A program made the position numbers and the translations under genes. Below the pieces are notes generated by a model. That model worked only from the letters and a program-made list of their open reading frames with translations. It had not been told where the DNA came from and did no database searches. This document shows positions 9,309 to 17,517 of a DNA stretch of 38,768 nucleotides, one piece after another; the first letter of the stretch is position 1; each line of letters starts with the position of its first letter. This DNA is from Gammaproteobacteria bacterium (GTDB taxonomy: Bacteria > Pseudomonadota > Gammaproteobacteria > DSM-19610): positions 1 to 38,768 of the forward strand of contig DRNU01000222.1 of assembly GCA_011374975.1 (NCBI GenBank). The letters run 5' to 3'.

Positions 9309-11327
9309 TTACTCTGGCAGTTTGAAGCCGGCCACGGTTTTACCCATTTCGTCAGCCAGACTGGCGAGGTTACCGATGGAAGCCGAGGTTTCATTGGTAC
9401 CGGCAGAGGTCTGCGTGGTGATCTCCTGGATAACGTGCATGGTTTCGGAGATATTGGACGCGGCCTTGGACTGCTGGCGGGCGGAAGCAGAGATGTTCTG
9501 GATCAGGTTGGAAAGGTCGTCCGACACTTTCTGGATCTGGTCCAGGGCTTCGCCGGATTCCTCCGCCAGGCGCGCACCGTTCACAACACCGGCGGTACTC
9601 TGTTCCATGGAAATAACCGCTTCGTTGGTATCGGTCTGGATGGTCTTCACCAGTGTCTCGATCTGCTTGGTGGCGTTACTTGACCGTTCAGCAAGGCGCT
9701 GGACTTCGTCGGCAACCACCGCGAAGCCGCGGCCTGCCTCACCGGCCATGGCTGCCTGGATGGCAGCGTTCAGGGCCAGGATGTTGGTCTGTTCGGCAAT
9801 GTCGTTGATCAGTTCCACGATATCACCGATTTCCTGCGAGCTTTCACCCAGGCGCTTGATGCGTTTCGATGTTTCCTGGATGGTCTCGCGGATACGGTCC
9901 ATGCCCTCGATGTTACGCAATACCGTCTCACCGCCCTTCTTGGCGAATTCCACCGATTTGAGCGCCTTGTCAGCCGTCTCTTCGGAGTTCCTCGACACTT
10001 CGTCGATGGATACCGCCATCTCGTTGATAGCCGTCGTCGTCGAGGTGATTTCCTCTGCCTGGTGGATACTGGCCTCGGTCAGGTGCTGGGCCGTCTCCTG
10101 CGTCTGCCTGGCGGCCGAGGACACCTGGCCGGAGGTCTCGTTGATGGTGGTTACCATGTCGCGCAGGGCGTCAATAGTGTAGTTGACCGAGTCGGCGATG
10201 GCACCGGTGAAGTCCTCGGTAACCGTTGCATAGGTGGTCAGGTCACCGTCAGCGAGGTTACCCATCTCGTCCAGCAGACGAAGAATGGCTTCCTGGTTAT
10301 TGCGGTTCTCGGTCTCCGCGATCTTGCGGCGGTTCTCCTGGTCGCGGTACACCTGCATACCCAGCAGGAACAGGAACAGCAGACCAATGGCACCGAAGAC
10401 ATAGGCCATTGCCGGCTGTATGGCCCGTGCATCGGCAGCCAGCGCATAGCCGTTCTGCAGACGCACGGCCGAATCAAATATGTCATCTGACTGGATTGCA
10501 ATGCTTCGCGAAGCCTCCTGGACTTCCAGCAGATCGTCAGAAAGGTCCAGCAGTTCCTCAACATAGTCAGCCACGATGGTGAACAGCATGGATGTCTCGA
10601 ACAACTTGGCCTGGACATCTTCATTCTTGACCATGGCGATCACGTCGTTGCCGCGCACCATGCCGTCCAGCACTGAACCGTATTCCTCGACGTCTTCAGA
10701 GAAACGCTCGATCGCCAGCTCCACGTCGACACCGCTCAAGGCATGGTTGACGTTGTTGGCGATACGCTGGCTGAGCATCAGCTGGCGTGCTGCCAGGCTG
10801 ATCGCCTCGCGACTCGCCTTCCTGCTCATGAGGATATCGACAATCTCTTCGTCGTACGCCTGCAACCTGGGCATCAGCTCGTTGATCTTCTTGCTGGCCT
10901 CGGACATGATCGAAATGCCTTCCCTGCCGGCGAGCACGAAGTCGATACTCTTGCTGAACCCCGCCCAGTCCTGTTCCAGCGCGAACAGGTCACCTTCTAC
11001 GGCTTCCCTGCTCGGCGGCAGACCGGTCGCCGCGTTACCGTTGCGCTCATAAGCGAGCGTTTCGCCAAAGCGGTCCCGGTAATGCGTCAGCTGATCGAAC
11101 GCGGCTTCAACACCGGATGTCGCCTCAAGTGCCGATTTCGCGATCTGCTGCGACAGCACCTGCTGCTCACTGGTATAACCGATATATTCCTTGTCGTGGC
11201 CAGCTTCGATACCCACGTACCAGAACACACCAACCATGGCGCTCAGGGACAGCAGCGAGGCCACTATCAGATACATCGTCCTTTTGTTCGAACCCACTTT
11301 GGCGTGGGACTGTTTCTCGTTACTCAT
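9309..11327 (-). CDS. pilJ: PilJ, methyl-accepting chemoreceptor for type IV pili
   Basis: This 672-residue inner-membrane chemoreceptor has a first membrane segment at about residues 18-40. A helical periplasmic PilJ-type sensor region follows, with repeated [12 protein letters not shown] and [12 protein letters not shown]-like stretches. A second membrane segment ([18 protein letters not shown], about 310-330), a HAMP-like linker and a long coiled-coil signalling domain complete it. The highly conserved hairpin tip is present ([17 protein letters not shown] then [18 protein letters not shown]), which binds the CheW adaptors and kinase. In P. aeruginosa PilJ senses pilus-related mechanical or PilA input (established knowledge). 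The start at 11327 has CAGGAG eight bases upstream. A perfect 16-bp palindrome lies just 5' of it. Confidence 0.95.
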   Translation of the reverse strand: MSNEKQSHAKVGSNKRTMYLIVASLLSLSAMVGVFWYVGIEAGHDKEYIGYTSEQQVLSQQIAKSALEATSGVEAAFDQLTHYRDRFGETLAYERNGNAATGLPPSREAVEGDLFALEQDWAGFSKSIDFVLAGREGISIMSEASKKINELMPRLQAYDEEIVDILMSRKASREAISLAARQLMLSQRIANNVNHALSGVDVELAIERFSEDVEEYGSVLDGMVRGNDVIAMVKNEDVQAKLFETSMLFTIVADYVEELLDLSDDLLEVQEASRSIAIQSDDIFDSAVRLQNGYALAADARAIQPAMAYVFGAIGLLFLFLLGMQVYRDQENRRKIAETENRNNQEAILRLLDEMGNLADGDLTTYATVTEDFTGAIADSVNYTIDALRDMVTTINETSGQVSSAARQTQETAQHLTEASIHQAEEITSTTTAINEMAVSIDEVSRNSEETADKALKSVEFAKKGGETVLRNIEGMDRIRETIQETSKRIKRLGESSQEIGDIVELINDIAEQTNILALNAAIQAAMAGEAGRGFAVVADEVQRLAERSSNATKQIETLVKTIQTDTNEAVISMEQSTAGVVNGARLAEESGEALDQIQKVSDDLSNLIQNISASARQQSKAASNISETMHVIQEITTQTSAGTNETSASIGNLASLADEMGKTVAGFKLPE

Positions 11328-11342
11328 GCTTCGTCTCCTGAC

Positions 11343-11358
11343 AAGATCAGCTGATCTT
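11343..11358. promoter_or_regulatory. Perfect 16-bp palindrome upstream of pilJ
   Basis: The bases AAGATCAGCTGATCTT read the same on both strands. The site lies in the 74-base gap between pilI and pilJ, 15 bases upstream of the pilJ start and just before its ribosome binding site. It could be an operator for a dimeric regulator, or an RNA hairpin (six pairs, loop AGCU) affecting pilJ translation. No -10/-35 pair is convincing beside it. The function is inference; the symmetry is seen directly. Confidence 0.4.
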
Positions 11359-11401
11359 TTCCCCAGTAATTATCAAGCCGGTAAAATACAATCCATTCAT
11401 C

Positions 11402-11947
11402 TTAAATTGCGGCCTTCAAAAATTGCGGCGTTTCGGCGAGGTTATGCATGCTGAAAACACCCCAGTGCTCATTTCCAACCCTGAACCCGTGCGTCATGTA
11501 CTCGTGTATGCGCGCATCATCGCCCGGTAACTCATCACAGCGCTGCTCGTCACGGAAATGCCTCAGGCCCATGACGGCATCCACCACCAGGCCCGAATAG
11601 ACACCGTTGTGATTTACCACCAGTATGCGGCTGCGGCGATTCATTGCCGCCGGCCTGTCATACAGGTAACCCTGCAAATCCATGATCGGCATCAGGTTGC
11701 CGCGCACGTTGGCTATACCGCATACCCATATCTTGGTGCGCGGCACCTTGGAAAGACTCGGTGGCGTCAGTATCTCGGCAACTTCGCCCAGAGGGGCGAC
11801 CAGGTGCAGGTCGCCCAGCCGAAATCCGATACCCAGCCACTCATCATCGGACTGTTCCTGCTGCGGCAGTCCGTGCGCATGCTTCAGGCATTGCTGTTCC
11901 AGTTGCGCCAGCCACTCCAGCGGAGTCTGGCGGGAAGAACCCGACAT
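11402..11947 (-). CDS. pilI: PilI, CheW-like adaptor linking PilJ to ChpA
   Basis: This 181-residue protein has a single CheW domain (about residues 38-175). Recognisable parts are WLGIGFRLGDLHLVAPLGEV, VCGIANVRGNLMPIMDLQGYL and SRILVVNHNGVYSGLVVDAVMGLR. The RGNLMPIMDL strand is the hallmark of CheW proteins that bridge a receptor tip to the kinase. It sits between pilH and pilJ, as PilI does in P. aeruginosa, and is separated from pilH by 13 bases. A 37-residue N-terminal helix (PLEWLAQLEQQCLKHAHGLP) precedes the domain and is typical of PilI rather than of flagellar CheW. It acts in the cytoplasm in the polar receptor array. Confidence 0.92.
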   Translation of the reverse strand: MSGSSRQTPLEWLAQLEQQCLKHAHGLPQQEQSDDEWLGIGFRLGDLHLVAPLGEVAEILTPPSLSKVPRTKIWVCGIANVRGNLMPIMDLQGYLYDRPAAMNRRSRILVVNHNGVYSGLVVDAVMGLRHFRDEQRCDELPGDDARIHEYMTHGFRVGNEHWGVFSMHNLAETPQFLKAAI

Positions 11948-11960
11948 ATCCCTGTGCTCC

Positions 11961-12329
11961 TCAGGCGGCTTCCAGTACCGCGTTGATCTTTTCCATCAAG
12001 GTCTTCTCGACGACAGGCTTGGTCAGGAAGTCTTTTGCGCCCTGGCGCAACCCCCATACCCGGTCCGTCTCCTGGTCCTTGGTCGTCACAATGATGACCG
12101 GGATCTCGCCGGTTTCCGGATCCTTGGTCAACTGACGCGTTGCCTGGAAACCGTTCAGCCCCGGCATCACCACATCCATAAGAATCAGATCCGGTTTCAG
12201 CTGCCTGGCGAGTTCAATGCCTTCAGTGCCGTTTTCCGCCGTTTCCACCTCGAAGCCGTGTTTTTCCAGCATCCCTTTCAGGACGTGAGCTTCAGTCGGT
12301 GAGTCGTCTACGATAAGAATTTGTGCCAT
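11961..12329 (-). CDS. pilH: PilH, single-domain response regulator of twitching motility
   Basis: This 122-residue protein is a stand-alone receiver domain. The acidic pair is in ILIVDDSP, the phospho-acceptor is Asp52 in LILMDVVMPGLNG, the Thr switch is in IIVTTKD and the conserved Lys is in DFLTKPV. PilH is phosphorylated by ChpA and in Pseudomonas acts with or against PilG to balance pilus extension and retraction (established knowledge). The assignment as PilH rather than PilG rests on its position as second gene and on the DQETDRVWGLRQGAKDF stretch. Its upstream sequence GGTAAGAGC closely resembles that before pilG. Confidence 0.92.
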   Translation of the reverse strand: MAQILIVDDSPTEAHVLKGMLEKHGFEVETAENGTEGIELARQLKPDLILMDVVMPGLNGFQATRQLTKDPETGEIPVIIVTTKDQETDRVWGLRQGAKDFLTKPVVEKTLMEKINAVLEAA

Positions 12330-12363
12330 TGCTCTTACCCCTTGGTTAAATACTCTGCTTCAG

Positions 12364-12386
12364 GCGCCTGCCATCACTGGCAGCGC
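12364..12386. other. GNRA-type hairpin in the pilG-pilH spacer
   Basis: On the transcribed (minus) strand the spacer folds as a nine-base-pair stem with one bulged base closing the loop GTGA. GTGA fits the GNRA class of very stable RNA tetraloops. No T-run follows, so this is not a standard intrinsic terminator. It may stabilise or mark processing of the polycistronic pil mRNA between pilG and pilH. The pairing is seen directly; the role is inference. Confidence 0.35.
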
Positions 12387-12401
12387 ATCCAGGTGTGTTC
12401 T

Positions 12402-12863
12402 CTACGCCTGTACCTGTACGTGTTCCCGGATCGCACCCAGTAATTCGTCTTTAGTGAACGGTTTGGTCAGATACTGGTCTGACCCCACAATACGACCGCG
12501 TGCACGATCGAAAAGGCCGTCCTTGCTCGACAGCATGACAACCGGCGTTTGCCTGAACGCCTGGTTGTTCTTGATCAGCGCGCAGGTCTGGTAACCGTCG
12601 AGCCGCGGCATCATGATGTCGACAAAAATAATGTCCGGTTTTTCATCAGCGATCTTGGCCAGCGCTTCGAAACCGTCGGTAGCGGTAACCACTTCGCAAC
12701 CTTCCTTTTTCAGCAAGGTTTCCGCTGTGCGGCGTATTGTTTTGGAATCATCAATGACCATCACCTTCATACCTGCAACTCCTTCGCCGCCCGACGCACC
12801 CTCGGTGACTTCGGACTGTGTTTCCATTTCTTCTGTTTCTGCCGGATCTACAATGGTTTGCAT
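12402..12863 (-). CDS. pilG: PilG, response regulator driving pilus extension
   Basis: The receiver domain occupies residues 32-150 of a 153-residue product. It carries VMVIDDSKTIRRTAETLLKK, phospho-acceptor Asp82 in IIFVDIMMPRLDGYQTC, VVMLSSKDG and YLTKPFTKDEL, all highly characteristic of PilG. PilG is phosphorylated by ChpA and promotes pilus assembly and cAMP signalling in Pseudomonas. The 31-residue acidic leader is unusual. An internal ATG at 12770 has AAGGAG eight bases upstream and would give a 122-residue protein. I kept the ATG at 12863 because its GGTAAGAGCCAT context resembles the pilH start, but either or both could be used. It is the first gene of the cluster and is divergent from gshB. 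Confidence 0.9.
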   Translation of the reverse strand: MQTIVDPAETEEMETQSEVTEGASGGEGVAGMKVMVIDDSKTIRRTAETLLKKEGCEVVTATDGFEALAKIADEKPDIIFVDIMMPRLDGYQTCALIKNNQAFRQTPVVMLSSKDGLFDRARGRIVGSDQYLTKPFTKDELLGAIREHVQVQA

Positions 12864-12978
12864 ATGGCTCTTACCTGACCCACTTGAATTCCTGTTGTTA
12901 CGCCCGGCGGGCGGTTCACGACCTGTATCGCTCTCCGCAAAGATGTACCAAGCGCCCGATTTGCCAACAAATTTACGT

Positions 12979-12984
12979 TATACT
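12979..12984 (+). promoter_or_regulatory. Candidate -10 box for gshB
   Basis: TATACT matches five of six bases of the sigma-70 -10 consensus. It lies about 100 bases before the gshB start in the 217-base divergent gap with pilG. There is no good -35 at 16-18 bases; TTGCCA lies only 12 bases upstream. Apart from this box the gap shows no repeat or small gene I can support. Confidence 0.25.
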
Positions 12985-13080
12985 GGCGGCTACTGGCTTC
13001 TATCGTCCGCTGGCCAGTAAACTTTACATTCATGACTTCGTTCACAATTCGGGATATTCCCCCTTTACCGCCAGTCACTT

Positions 13081-14037
13081 ATGAGTAATAAACTGGGTAT
13101 TCTCATGGATCCGATCAGCAGTATCCGGGTCTACAAGGACAGCAGCTTCGCCATGCTGCTGGCGGCCCAGGCACGCGGCTGGCAACTGTTTTACATGGAG
13201 CAGGGCGACCTGTACCTGGGCGACGGGCGCGCTTTCGCGAGCATGCGCCCCCTGCAGGTGCACGACCGGGACAGCGACTGGTTCAGCCTCGGAGAGGCCG
13301 TCAACGCCCCGCTGGCCGAACTTGACGTGGTGCTGATGCGCAAAGACCCCCCGGTCGACATGGAATTTCTCTACACCACCCACCTGCTGGAGCGTGCCGA
13401 ACAGGAAGGCACACTGGTGGTGAATCGTGCTGCGTCACTGCGTAACTGCAACGAAAAGCTGTTTACCGCCTGGTTTCCGGAGTGCTGCGCACCCAGTGTG
13501 GTGAGCCGGGACATGGGCCGCCTGCGCGCTTTTTTCGAGCAACACGGGGATATTATTCTCAAACCGCTGGACGCCATGGGCGGCGCTTCCATTTTCCGGG
13601 TGCGCGAGGGTGACCCCAATATCAGCGTGATCCTGGAAACACTGACCGATATGGGCCAGCGCACCGCAATGGCGCAGAAATTCATCCCCGAAATCAGCCA
13701 GGGCGACAAACGCATCCTGATGATCGACGGCGAACCGGTGCCCTACGCGCTGGCACGCATCCCCGCCAAAGGCGAGACGCGCGGCAACCTGGCTGCCGGC
13801 GGGCGTGGCGAGGGTGTTGAACTGAGCGAGCGGGATCGCTGGATCTGCGCACAGACCGGCCCCGAACTGCGCAAACGCGGGCTGCTGTTCGTGGGCCTGG
13901 ATGTGATCGGCGATTACCTGACCGAAATCAACGTCACCAGCCCGACCTGTATCCGGGAACTGGATTCAATCTACGGGCTGGATATTGCCGGCCGGCTGAT
14001 GGACAGCATCGCAGCCCGGCTCTCGTCCGGCAACTGA
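13081..14037 (+). CDS. gshB: Glutathione synthetase GshB (prokaryotic ATP-grasp type)
   Basis: This 318-residue enzyme (E. coli 316) joins gamma-glutamylcysteine and glycine with ATP to make glutathione in the cytoplasm. The N-terminal domain starts KLGILMDPISSIRVYKDSSF, typical of GshB. MRKDPPVDMEFLYTTHLLE, the ATP-grasp strand ILKPLDAMGGASIFRV and the late Mg/ATP motif YLTEINVTSPTCIREL are present. The stop TGA shares its A with the apbE ATG, so the two are coupled. It heads a long plus-strand run, is divergent from pilG, and stands upstream of tonB-yqgE-ruvX as in Pseudomonas and (for yqgE-ruvX) E. coli. Confidence 0.97.
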   Translation: MSNKLGILMDPISSIRVYKDSSFAMLLAAQARGWQLFYMEQGDLYLGDGRAFASMRPLQVHDRDSDWFSLGEAVNAPLAELDVVLMRKDPPVDMEFLYTTHLLERAEQEGTLVVNRAASLRNCNEKLFTAWFPECCAPSVVSRDMGRLRAFFEQHGDIILKPLDAMGGASIFRVREGDPNISVILETLTDMGQRTAMAQKFIPEISQGDKRILMIDGEPVPYALARIPAKGETRGNLAAGGRGEGVELSERDRWICAQTGPELRKRGLLFVGLDVIGDYLTEINVTSPTCIRELDSIYGLDIAGRLMDSIAARLSSGN

Positions 14038-15083
14038 TGGCCCGCGCACTGATCCTGCTGCTGGGCCTGCTTGCCGTCAGCGGCTGCGGGCAACCCGAAC
14101 CGCAAACCTACCGCCAGCAACTGTTCGCCTTCGGCACCCTGATCGATATCACGCTGTATGACGTCGACGCCACGCAGGCACGCGAGGCGATACAGGCCAT
14201 CGACGCCATGTACCAGCGCCAGCACCGCGACTGGCACGCCTGGCAGAAAGGCCAGCTGACGGCACTGAACCAGGCCATCGCCGACGGGCAATCGATGGCT
14301 ATCGACCCCGCCCTGATCACGCTGCTGCGCATGGGCCAGCGCTTCGAACGCGATAGCGGCGGCCTGTTCAACCCGGCTATCGGCAAACTGTTGCAGCTGT
14401 GGGGCTTCCAGCGGGATGAGGTGCAGGGGCCGCCACCGCCGGCGCAGGCCATCGAAAAACTGCTGGCCGCGGCACCGTCCAGCCTGCAGCTGCATATCGA
14501 GGGCACTACGGTCAGCAGCGACAACCCGGCTGTGCAACTGGATTTTGGCGGCTTCGCCAAGGGTTACTCGGTTGGCATGGCCGTCGCTCTGCTGGAGCAG
14601 CGCGGCATCGAGAACCTGATCGTCAACGCCGGCGGCGACCTCTGTCTGCGCGGCAGGCACGGTGACCGGCCCTGGCGCATCGGTATCCGCAACCCCGGTG
14701 ATGACCCGGCCGGGCGTGGCGTGCTGGCCAGTATCGAGCTGGACAAACCGGTCTGCGTCTTCACCTCGGGCGACTACGAACGCTTTTACGTTCACGCGGG
14801 GAAACGTTACCACCACATCCTGGACCCGCGCAGCGGCTACCCGGCACGCGGCAGCACCTCGGTCACCGTGCTGGCCGCCGACCCGGCGCTGGCCGATGCC
14901 GCCGCCACCGCCCTGTTCGTCGCCGGCCCCGATGGGTGGCAGGCGGTCGCCGAACGCATGGGCATTCATGATGTGCTGCTGATGGATGAGCACGGCGTGG
15001 CCCACGTCACGCCCTGGCTGGCCGAGCGCCTGCACTTCGAACAACAGCCGACCGCTATCGAAATCGTTCAGTTAAACCGCTAA
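14037..15083 (+). CDS. apbE: ApbE-type FAD:protein FMN transferase, predicted lipoprotein
   Basis: This 348-residue protein starts with a lipoprotein signal (LILLLGLLAVSGC, lipid-acceptor Cys17), placing it on the periplasmic face of a membrane. The rest matches ApbE, which attaches FMN to a threonine of target proteins such as NqrB/NqrC or RnfG/RnfD. Motifs include FAFGTLIDITLYD, GGLFNPAIGKLLQLWGF, LDFGGFAKGYSVG, LIVNAGGDL and YHHILDPRSGYPA. Late DAAATALFVAG is part of the Mg/FAD site. The gene overlaps gshB by one base. No flavinylation target is visible in the window. ApbE is not part of this operon in Pseudomonas as I recall it, so it looks inserted. Confidence 0.93.
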   Translation: MARALILLLGLLAVSGCGQPEPQTYRQQLFAFGTLIDITLYDVDATQAREAIQAIDAMYQRQHRDWHAWQKGQLTALNQAIADGQSMAIDPALITLLRMGQRFERDSGGLFNPAIGKLLQLWGFQRDEVQGPPPPAQAIEKLLAAAPSSLQLHIEGTTVSSDNPAVQLDFGGFAKGYSVGMAVALLEQRGIENLIVNAGGDLCLRGRHGDRPWRIGIRNPGDDPAGRGVLASIELDKPVCVFTSGDYERFYVHAGKRYHHILDPRSGYPARGSTSVTVLAADPALADAAATALFVAGPDGWQAVAERMGIHDVLLMDEHGVAHVTPWLAERLHFEQQPTAIEIVQLNR

Positions 15084-15094
15084 AGCGGTATACT
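15067..15094 (+). promoter_or_regulatory. Possible promoter for the tonB-yqgE-ruvX-pyr run
   Basis: A TATACT -10 box (15089-15094) lies 16 bases after a weak TTCAGT -35 (15067-15072), about 40 bases before the tonB-like start. A short perfect inverted repeat (15076-15089, ACCGCT-AA-AGCGGT) overlaps the spacer and the apbE stop. This is one of the few gaps in the run, so an internal promoter is plausible but unproven. Confidence 0.25.
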
Positions 15095-15134
15095 TACTGC
15101 ATAGTTTGCTGAAATCTCTACGATCGCCAATACC

Positions 15135-15986
15135 GTGACAACATTGACACAACCCCCACCGCTGGAAGCACCGACTACCGACCGCCTGGCGCTGGCGCTG
15201 TTTATCGCCGTGGCGTTTCATGCGCTGATTATCCTCGGCGTCGGTTTCGATGCCTTTGACCGCACGCCGCCCGACCCGACCACGCCCACGCTGGATATCA
15301 CCGTGGTCAACCGCAGCGACACGCCACCGGAAGAATATGACTTCCTGGCCGAATCCAGCCAGGACGGTTCCGGCAACACCGAAGAAAAACTGCCGCCGCA
15401 ACAGCAGCTCATCGAACAGGCGCCACCGGTCACGCCGGCGGAAAGCAAACCGGTACCGACCCGGCTGCTGAGCAGTGACGACAGCCCGACAAAGACCACG
15501 CTGACCAGGGAACAGGAGCCAGAACAGGAATCCGAACAGACCAACGCCAGTGAGCTCATCAACCGAAGCATGGAAATGCTGACCCTCAACCAGCAGATCA
15601 ACCAGACCCTGCAGGCCTATTCCAAGGCTCCCAAGAGCAAATTTATTTCCTCGCGCACCCGTGAATTCAAGTACGCCAGCTACATGCGCGACTGGGTGGC
15701 CAAGGTCGAGCGGGTCGGTGAACTGAACTACCCGGACATGGCGCGCCGTCAGCGCCTGTCCGGCAAACTCATCGTACAGGTCGCCCTGTACCCGGACGGC
15801 AGCGTGCGTGAAATCACCATCCGCAAACCCTCCGGACACAAGCTGCTGGATGATGCCGCGGTACGCATCGTCAAGCTGGCCGCGCCATTCGCCCCCTTCC
15901 CCGAGGATATCCGCAACGAAACCGATGTGCTGTACATCACCCGCACCTGGGTTTTCACCAGTGGCAATCGTCTGAAAAGCCGTTGA
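15135..15986 (+). CDS. tonB3: TonB-family energy transducer (TonB3-like)
   Basis: This 283-residue protein has TonB architecture. A short cytoplasmic tail is followed by one membrane segment (about residues 18-38, LALALFIAVAFHALIILGVGF) with a His in the helix. A Pro/Glu/Gln-rich periplasmic spacer leads to a C-terminal TonB domain (MARRQRLSGKLIVQVALYPDG through ITRTWVFTSG). TonB proteins pass proton-motive energy from ExbB/ExbD to outer-membrane receptors; no exbB or exbD lies here. P. aeruginosa TonB3 sits at the same gshB-yqgE position and is needed for twitching motility (established knowledge), so a pilus-related role is plausible. The start is GTG at 15135 with no clear ribosome binding site. 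Confidence 0.85.
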   Translation: MTTLTQPPPLEAPTTDRLALALFIAVAFHALIILGVGFDAFDRTPPDPTTPTLDITVVNRSDTPPEEYDFLAESSQDGSGNTEEKLPPQQQLIEQAPPVTPAESKPVPTRLLSSDDSPTKTTLTREQEPEQESEQTNASELINRSMEMLTLNQQINQTLQAYSKAPKSKFISSRTREFKYASYMRDWVAKVERVGELNYPDMARRQRLSGKLIVQVALYPDGSVREITIRKPSGHKLLDDAAVRIVKLAAPFAPFPEDIRNETDVLYITRTWVFTSGNRLKSR

Positions 15987-16031
15987 TCCCGCCCTCTTGT
16001 TTACAGCCACAGGCTGCCTGATACTAGCGGC

Positions 16032-16595
16032 ATGCGTGAGACTCAATACCTGACCAACCACTTCCTGATTGCCATGCCGGGCCTGGAAGACCCCAACTTC
16101 TTCCATGCCGTCACCTATATCTGCGAACACAATGACGAGGGTGCGCTGGGCCTGGTCATCAACCGCCCGCTGGACATGCAGCTCGGCGAAATCCTGCAAC
16201 ACGTACAGGTGGAAGACATACAGCCCGAGGCCCGGCAGATCCCGGTCTACCTCGGCGGCCCGGTACAGCAGGACCGCGGCTTCGTACTGCACGACCCACT
16301 GGGGGACTGGGAAGCCACACTCAGGGTTACCGACCGCATCGGCATCACTTCATCACTGGACATACTCGCCGCCATCGCCAGAAACGAGGGCCCGGAGCGC
16401 ACCCTCATCGCGCTCGGCTACGCCGGCTGGGGCGCCGGTCAGCTGGAACAGGAAATGGCGGAAAACGCCTGGCTGAACGGCCCGGCCAATCCCGACATCC
16501 TGTTTGACACGCCCGACGAGGAGCGCTGGAAAACGGCCGCAGCCTCACTGGGCGTGGACCTGGACCTGCTGTCGGGAGAAACCGGCCACGCCTGA
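16032..16595 (+). CDS. yqgE: YqgE/AlgH family protein (UPF0301)
   Basis: This 187-residue cytoplasmic protein of the YqgE/AlgH family (E. coli 187) has no firmly established biochemical activity. Family signatures are NHFLIAMPGLEDPNFFHAVTYICEHN at the N-terminus (positions about 9-34), GALGLVINRPLD, VYLGGPVQQDRGFVLH and ALGYAGWGAGQLEQEM. In Pseudomonas the homologue was once called AlgH and linked to alginate regulation. The stop overlaps the ruvX start (TGATG). The pairing yqgE-ruvX is one of the most conserved gene pairs in gammaproteobacteria, which supports the call. Confidence 0.95.
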   Translation: MRETQYLTNHFLIAMPGLEDPNFFHAVTYICEHNDEGALGLVINRPLDMQLGEILQHVQVEDIQPEARQIPVYLGGPVQQDRGFVLHDPLGDWEATLRVTDRIGITSSLDILAAIARNEGPERTLIALGYAGWGAGQLEQEMAENAWLNGPANPDILFDTPDEERWKTAAASLGVDLDLLSGETGHA

Positions 16596-17020
16596 TGGCA
16601 ACAGCGCACAGCCAGACCCTGCTCGGCTTCGATTACGGGCGCAAGCGCATCGGTGTGGCAGTCGGGCAGCAGGTCACGCAATCCGCCAGCCCCCTGGCCA
16701 CGGTTCGGGCGCGCGACGGCAAACCGGACTGGCCCGCCATCACGCGCCTGCTGGAGGAATGGAAACCGGACGCATTGGTGGTCGGAATCCCGTATCATAT
16801 GGACGGCAGCGAACAGGACATGACCCGCGCCGCACAGCGTTTCTGCCGGCAGCTGGAGGGTCGCTACCATTTGCCGGTCTACCAGGCGGAGGAACGACTG
16901 AGTTCCTGGGTGGTAGAACATGACCCGGCGCAACACGCCCGGTCCGGACAGGCCATAGATCCCCTGTCCGCACAGGTCATTCTTCAGGACTGGTTGCAAC
17001 AAAAAGAACCGCGACAGTGA
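16595..17020 (+). CDS. ruvX: RuvX/YqgF, Holliday junction resolvase-like nuclease (pre-16S rRNA processing)
   Basis: This 141-residue protein (E. coli YqgF 138) has an RNase H-like fold. The N-terminal [14 protein letters not shown] carries the first catalytic Asp, [18 protein letters not shown] follows, and [10 protein letters not shown] carries the catalytic Glu. The C-terminal end has [13 protein letters not shown], where the third acidic residue sits. Family members resolve Holliday junctions in vitro and in E. coli are implicated in 16S rRNA 5' maturation. The gene overlaps yqgE by one base and pyrR by four bases, so this is translationally coupled DNA. Confidence 0.95.
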   Translation: MATAHSQTLLGFDYGRKRIGVAVGQQVTQSASPLATVRARDGKPDWPAITRLLEEWKPDALVVGIPYHMDGSEQDMTRAAQRFCRQLEGRYHLPVYQAEERLSSWVVEHDPAQHARSGQAIDPLSAQVILQDWLQQKEPRQ

Positions 17021-17517
17021 GCCAACAGCACGATATCAACGCGCTCATCGAACAGATGGCCGCCAAACTGCAGCACAAACTCGACATCGACGAGCATACC
17101 GCTATGGTCGGCATCCACACCGGCGGTGTCTGGATAGCCGAGGCGCTGCACCGCAGGCTGGGCATACAGGCCCCGCTCGGCACACTGGATATTTCCTTCT
17201 ACCGCGATGACTTCACCCGCATCGGCCTGAACCCGCAGGTCAAACCTTCGCAACTGCCTTTCACGCTCGATGACCGGCATATCATCCTGGTGGACGACGT
17301 ATTGCATACCGGGCGCACCATCCGCGCGGCCATGAACGAACTGTTCGACTACGGGCGCCCTGCCTCCATCGTGCTGGCAACGCTGGTGGAACGCAGCGGC
17401 CGCGAACTGCCCATCGAGGCCGGCGTGGTCGGCCTGACGATGGAACTGGGCCCCGGCGAGCACGTCAAGCTGTGCGGCCCCGACCCCCTGACACTGGAAA
17501 TCAACACCGCATCATGA
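17017..17517 (+). CDS. pyrR: PyrR, pyrimidine regulator / uracil phosphoribosyltransferase-like protein
   Basis: This 166-residue protein belongs to the type I phosphoribosyltransferase fold. The PRPP-binding loop is at residues 91-104 ([16 protein letters not shown] region), with [15 protein letters not shown] and [10 protein letters not shown] as family signatures. In Bacillus PyrR is an RNA-binding attenuation protein with weak uracil phosphoribosyltransferase activity. In Pseudomonas it affects pyr gene expression by a different route. Here no leader terminator can be seen, because the GTG start overlaps the ruvX stop by four bases. Immediate linkage to pyrB suggests control of pyrimidine flux or a salvage role. 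Confidence 0.92.
   Translation: MSQQHDINALIEQMAAKLQHKLDIDEHTAMVGIHTGGVWIAEALHRRLGIQAPLGTLDISFYRDDFTRIGLNPQVKPSQLPFTLDDRHIILVDDVLHTGRTIRAAMNELFDYGRPASIVLATLVERSGRELPIEAGVVGLTMELGPGEHVKLCGPDPLTLEINTAS

Noticed and set aside
16997-17020. Attenuator or PyrR-binding leader before pyrR-pyrB
   Set aside because: pyrR overlaps ruvX and pyrB overlaps pyrR, so there is no untranslated leader in which an attenuator could form.
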